Assembly: GCF_000002985.6 (NCBI RefSeq)
Contig: NC_003281.10
Span: forward strand, 5,456,001-5,520,000
Direction of reading: 5' to 3'
DNA from: Caenorhabditis elegans
Lineage: Eukaryota > Nematoda > Chromadorea > Rhabditida > Rhabditidae
Length of the DNA stretch: 64,000 nucleotides
This document shows positions 61,524 through 64,000 of the stretch, in pieces (position 1 is the first letter of the stretch; every line of letters begins with the position of its first letter). The notes under the pieces were generated by a model. That model saw nothing but the letters and a program-made list of their open reading frames with translations. It made no database searches and was not told the DNA's origin. Both the position numbers and the translations under genes were made by a program.

Positions 61524-61942
61524 CTCATTTCTGCAAAAATTCAGAAATTCCTTGAAATTTGCCAAAAAGAATCAATGCACAAAAGAAGCAAGAAACTCTT
61601 CAAAAGAAAAAGAGATTCAGAGAAGAAGCACGTTTCCATGTCGAAATTCTTTCAGTGAGAGGAAGTGGGAGAGCACAAGAGCACAGAGAACAGGAGAGCA
61701 TGTCTCCATTGACAACTCGAAAAACTGCTGGGCTCCGTGAGCACATACACATATATATGCACATAATTCGATTCCTCTTGACGTACTTTCACGGTTGGGA
61801 AATTGAAGGTTTCTTGACGTGGAAAGTTTGGGAATTTCAGTTTTGGGTCACTTGTGACGAGAATAGAAGGTCGAAATGCTGAAAATAGAACCAAACTAGA
61901 GTTATTTAATGTTTGAACATTTGAGTAAAATGTTGAGTTTTT

Positions 61943-62645
61943 TCAGAATTTAAAAACTGTATTCCAAAAATCTTTATGACCGCCGAATTCAAGCAGAAAA
62001 AGTCATACATTTAAGAGCACAATTTGTGACTGAATGGAATAGACCATTTACCGTATTTCTTCTATTAATATGGCTGCAATACTATTTTTCGATGGTCTTC
62101 CCGCTTGCAATACTATTAGGGAGTGCAAGTCTAATAGGGAGGCCATATTAATAGAAGATATACGGCATATGCAAAATTAGTAGATTTTCCAAACTTTGAA
62201 AATTAATATCTGGCTTCAAATTAACTTTTTCAGAAATTCCCGTAGCCATTTTGTTGCAAATTTAATGCTCTTTCAGAATTAAAAAAACCGCGTTCCAAAA
62301 ACGTTCATAACCGCCGAATTCAAGCAGAAAAAGTGAATTTTCAGTCATACCTTTTAGAGCACAATTTGAGATTGGCTTGTTAATTTTCAAAGTTTGGAAA
62401 ATCTACTAGTTTTGCATATAAATTGTCTATTCCATTCAATCTCAAAATGTGCTCTAAAAGGTATGACTGAAAATGCACATTTTCTGCTTGAATTCGGCGG
62501 GTATGAAAGATTTTGGAATATCGTTTTTAAATTCTGAAAGAACACAAAATTTGCAACATAATGGCTATGGAAATTTTTGAAAAAGTTAGTTTGAAGCCAG
62601 ATATTAATTTTCAAAGTTTTGAAAATCCACTAATTTTGTATTGGC
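61943..62645. repeat. Palindromic repeat around CCGCCGAATTCAAGCAGAAA
   Basis: The phrase CCGCCGAATTCAAGCAGAAA occurs directly at about 61981 and 62312 and inverted (CTGCTTGAATTCGGCGG) at about 62484. Long flanks also match. The sequence at 61943-62050 plus 62166-62205 pairs with 62395-62550, and 62168-62375 pairs with 62440-62640. The element lies just upstream of the kinase gene start and is split by MITE copy C (62051-62165). Confidence 0.75.
62049..62165. mobile_element. MITE-like element, copy C (internally deleted, nested)
   Basis: At 115 bases (62051-62165) it keeps both ends of the 454-base copy A exactly (CCGTATTTCTTCTATTAATA ... AATAGAAGATATACGG) but lacks most of the repeated interior. 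It is inserted into the palindromic repeat. The uninterrupted sister arm at about 62411-62430 reads, on the opposite strand, GGAATAGACAATTTATATGC, which gives the pre-insertion site. The left flank ends in TA (62049-62050); the right flank now reads CA before TATGC. Confidence 0.88.
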
Positions 62646-62649
62646 AGAA

Positions 62650-64000
62650 AAAAAGAAAATTATAAAATTAATCTAATTTTCTGCCAACTAACGGAATAGA
62701 AAACCGTTTCATTTTCCTGCAAATAATAATATTCAGAGAAGAGGATATTGGCAACGTCCCGCTGAGTTATTGTACTTTCTTGCGCACATACACCCCTTTC
62801 CACTGGCTTCTCCATCTCGGTTTGTCTCTTTGGCAATGCCTGAACTTATTGAAGATTTTGAAAATATTTTTCAATTTCGTTTCTTATACCTAGTTTATCA
62901 GAAAATTGCCACGTGGTCCAACCTCCCATTTATTCCTAATTTTCAACCGAAACGGATCAGAATTTCAATGAAATAGTTTTCAAAGTGTACTTTCGAGATC
63001 ATCGTCCTCGACATGAATTAGTCGGCGTCTTCCTTTTCTTCTTCTTCACATTTTTCCTCTTACTCATCCTCAAAACTTCTTCAAATCTGACCTTGTGTTT
63101 TTAGGCGCGCACCCAGTCGTCATCCAGCTACTTACTCTCTAGAGATCCTCATTTTGCTTTTCAATATAACCCGACCTACAGCCACCACTCAACCTATTTT
63201 AGCAAATTTTCGTTTGGTTTCGGAGAGTGAGAGTGCTAGTTTTAGTTGAACAATTTTCAGAATTGTATTATCATTCCACTTTAATGGACTTCAAAGGATG
63301 ACAAAGTTGTCTAACTTACCGATTCTAGGCCACCTCGAAAACCGACAAAATTTTAATTCCTGGCCTTATTTTCTGATTCTCGGTCACCGCTTCACAACAT
63401 GGATTTTCAAACGTCAGGATATTTTTCAAATATTTTACGAACTAAACTCTTCCAGTTGAATTTTTGAATGCCAGGTCACATTGTGAAGATTCGACGTTCT
63501 GAATTAGTTTTAGAAGACCACTTCGAACTCTTTATCAATTTGGCGACTGACTGCAAAAACTTTAATGGTCTAGGCCATGTCTCCAAATTCCATGGAATGA
63601 TATTTTCAATGACCCAGTTTATTAAGTATAACTATCAGACTCTTTCGATGTACCATGTCCTTTTCTGAAAAGCTTTTCGTTTTGCTACATGGCCGCGGAA
63701 AAGGAAAACTCGTTCACCAATTCATGGTCACCTCCACTACTTCCCGAACACTTTGATTATTGATAAAGCCACAAAAAACCATTTTGTCACTTTTTGCGCC
63801 GTCCAAAACACTTTCCCATCAAATTACCTTTTCCTCCTCCACCTCCTCCGATGCTTCTCCCAGGCTTTTCCTCGAAGCATATTGCAACACACTGTTTCGC
63901 AATTAGTTCGGTCATTGATTGAGTCACTCATTCTTTCTCTCTCAGTCACTCATTATTCTAATTCACGCTACCGTCACCGCCACAGTCTGGGGCGTTGTCA
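62650..64000. other. Right end of window, no supported gene
   Basis: This is about 1.35 kb of sequence with no exon chain I can support. A lysine-rich minus-strand frame near 63000-63070 (starting MSKRKNVKKKKRK) has an ATG but no good donor in phase. Phrases such as ACATGGCCGCGGAAAAGG (63688) and TAGGCCACCTCGAAAA (63328) belong to a dispersed family also seen near 190, 12400 and 41690. Upstream exons or the promoter of the kinase gene, or the next gene's promoter, may lie here. Confidence 0.45.

Overview
The window looks like nuclear DNA of a nematode of the Caenorhabditis elegans type. It is AT-rich, genes are split by short introns with a strict TTTTCAG-type acceptor, several first coding exons follow an acceptor-like site directly (spliced-leader trans-splicing), and the background is full of small inverted-repeat transposons. 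I recognise lon-1 (CRISP-family body-size gene) and a NEK10-type kinase with an N-terminal helical-repeat region (nekl-4). From memory both lie on C. elegans chromosome III; I could not check this. All gene models were built by hand from splice signals and reading-frame continuity.

Layout, left to right. 1-5.1 kb: the 3' part of an unrecognised gene (+), flanked by a MITE-like element and a 1.6 kb perfect-looking foldback element of Tc1 type. 5.4-11.5 kb: a secreted or ER-targeted soluble fumarate reductase-like flavoprotein, then a homologue of E2F-associated phosphoprotein (EAPP), both +. 11.5-18.5 kb: a 7 kb gene-free stretch with a CCAAT cluster and an interstitial telomere-like TTAGGC array. 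18.5-21.8 kb: lon-1. 22.3-24.3 kb: two tandem paralogues encoding small MGCC-start, Pro/Gln/Tyr-rich, probably myristoylated proteins. 24.4-27.8 kb: an unrecognised 693-residue helical protein (-). 28.3-29.9 kb: a six-domain chitin-binding protein with a Ser-Gly-rich linker. 31.6-42.9 kb: a long RhoGEF with a C-terminal propeller-like region (ARHGEF10/17 type). One intron holds a complete antisense amino-acid transporter gene, and two other introns hold copies of the same large palindromic repeat. 43.2-43.9 kb: a mitochondrial ICT1-type peptidyl-tRNA hydrolase. 46.0-49.7 kb: a cyclin G/I-like gene with two alternative first exons. 51.0-56.5 kb: two tandem minus-strand paralogues of secreted cysteine-rich EB-module proteins. 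57.1-61.5 kb: the NEK10-like kinase (-). 61.9-62.7 kb: a palindromic repeat interrupted by a third, internally deleted copy of the first MITE.

There is no bacterial-type operon logic here. Functional themes are extracellular matrix and cuticle/eggshell proteins (lon-1, the chitin-binding protein, EB proteins), signalling (RhoGEF, kinase, cyclin) and mitochondrial or redox housekeeping. The most unusual material is structural: the foldback Tc1-like element, the three-copy MITE family with one datable nested insertion, the paired intronic palindromes in the RhoGEF gene, the nested transporter gene, and recent exon and gene duplications.
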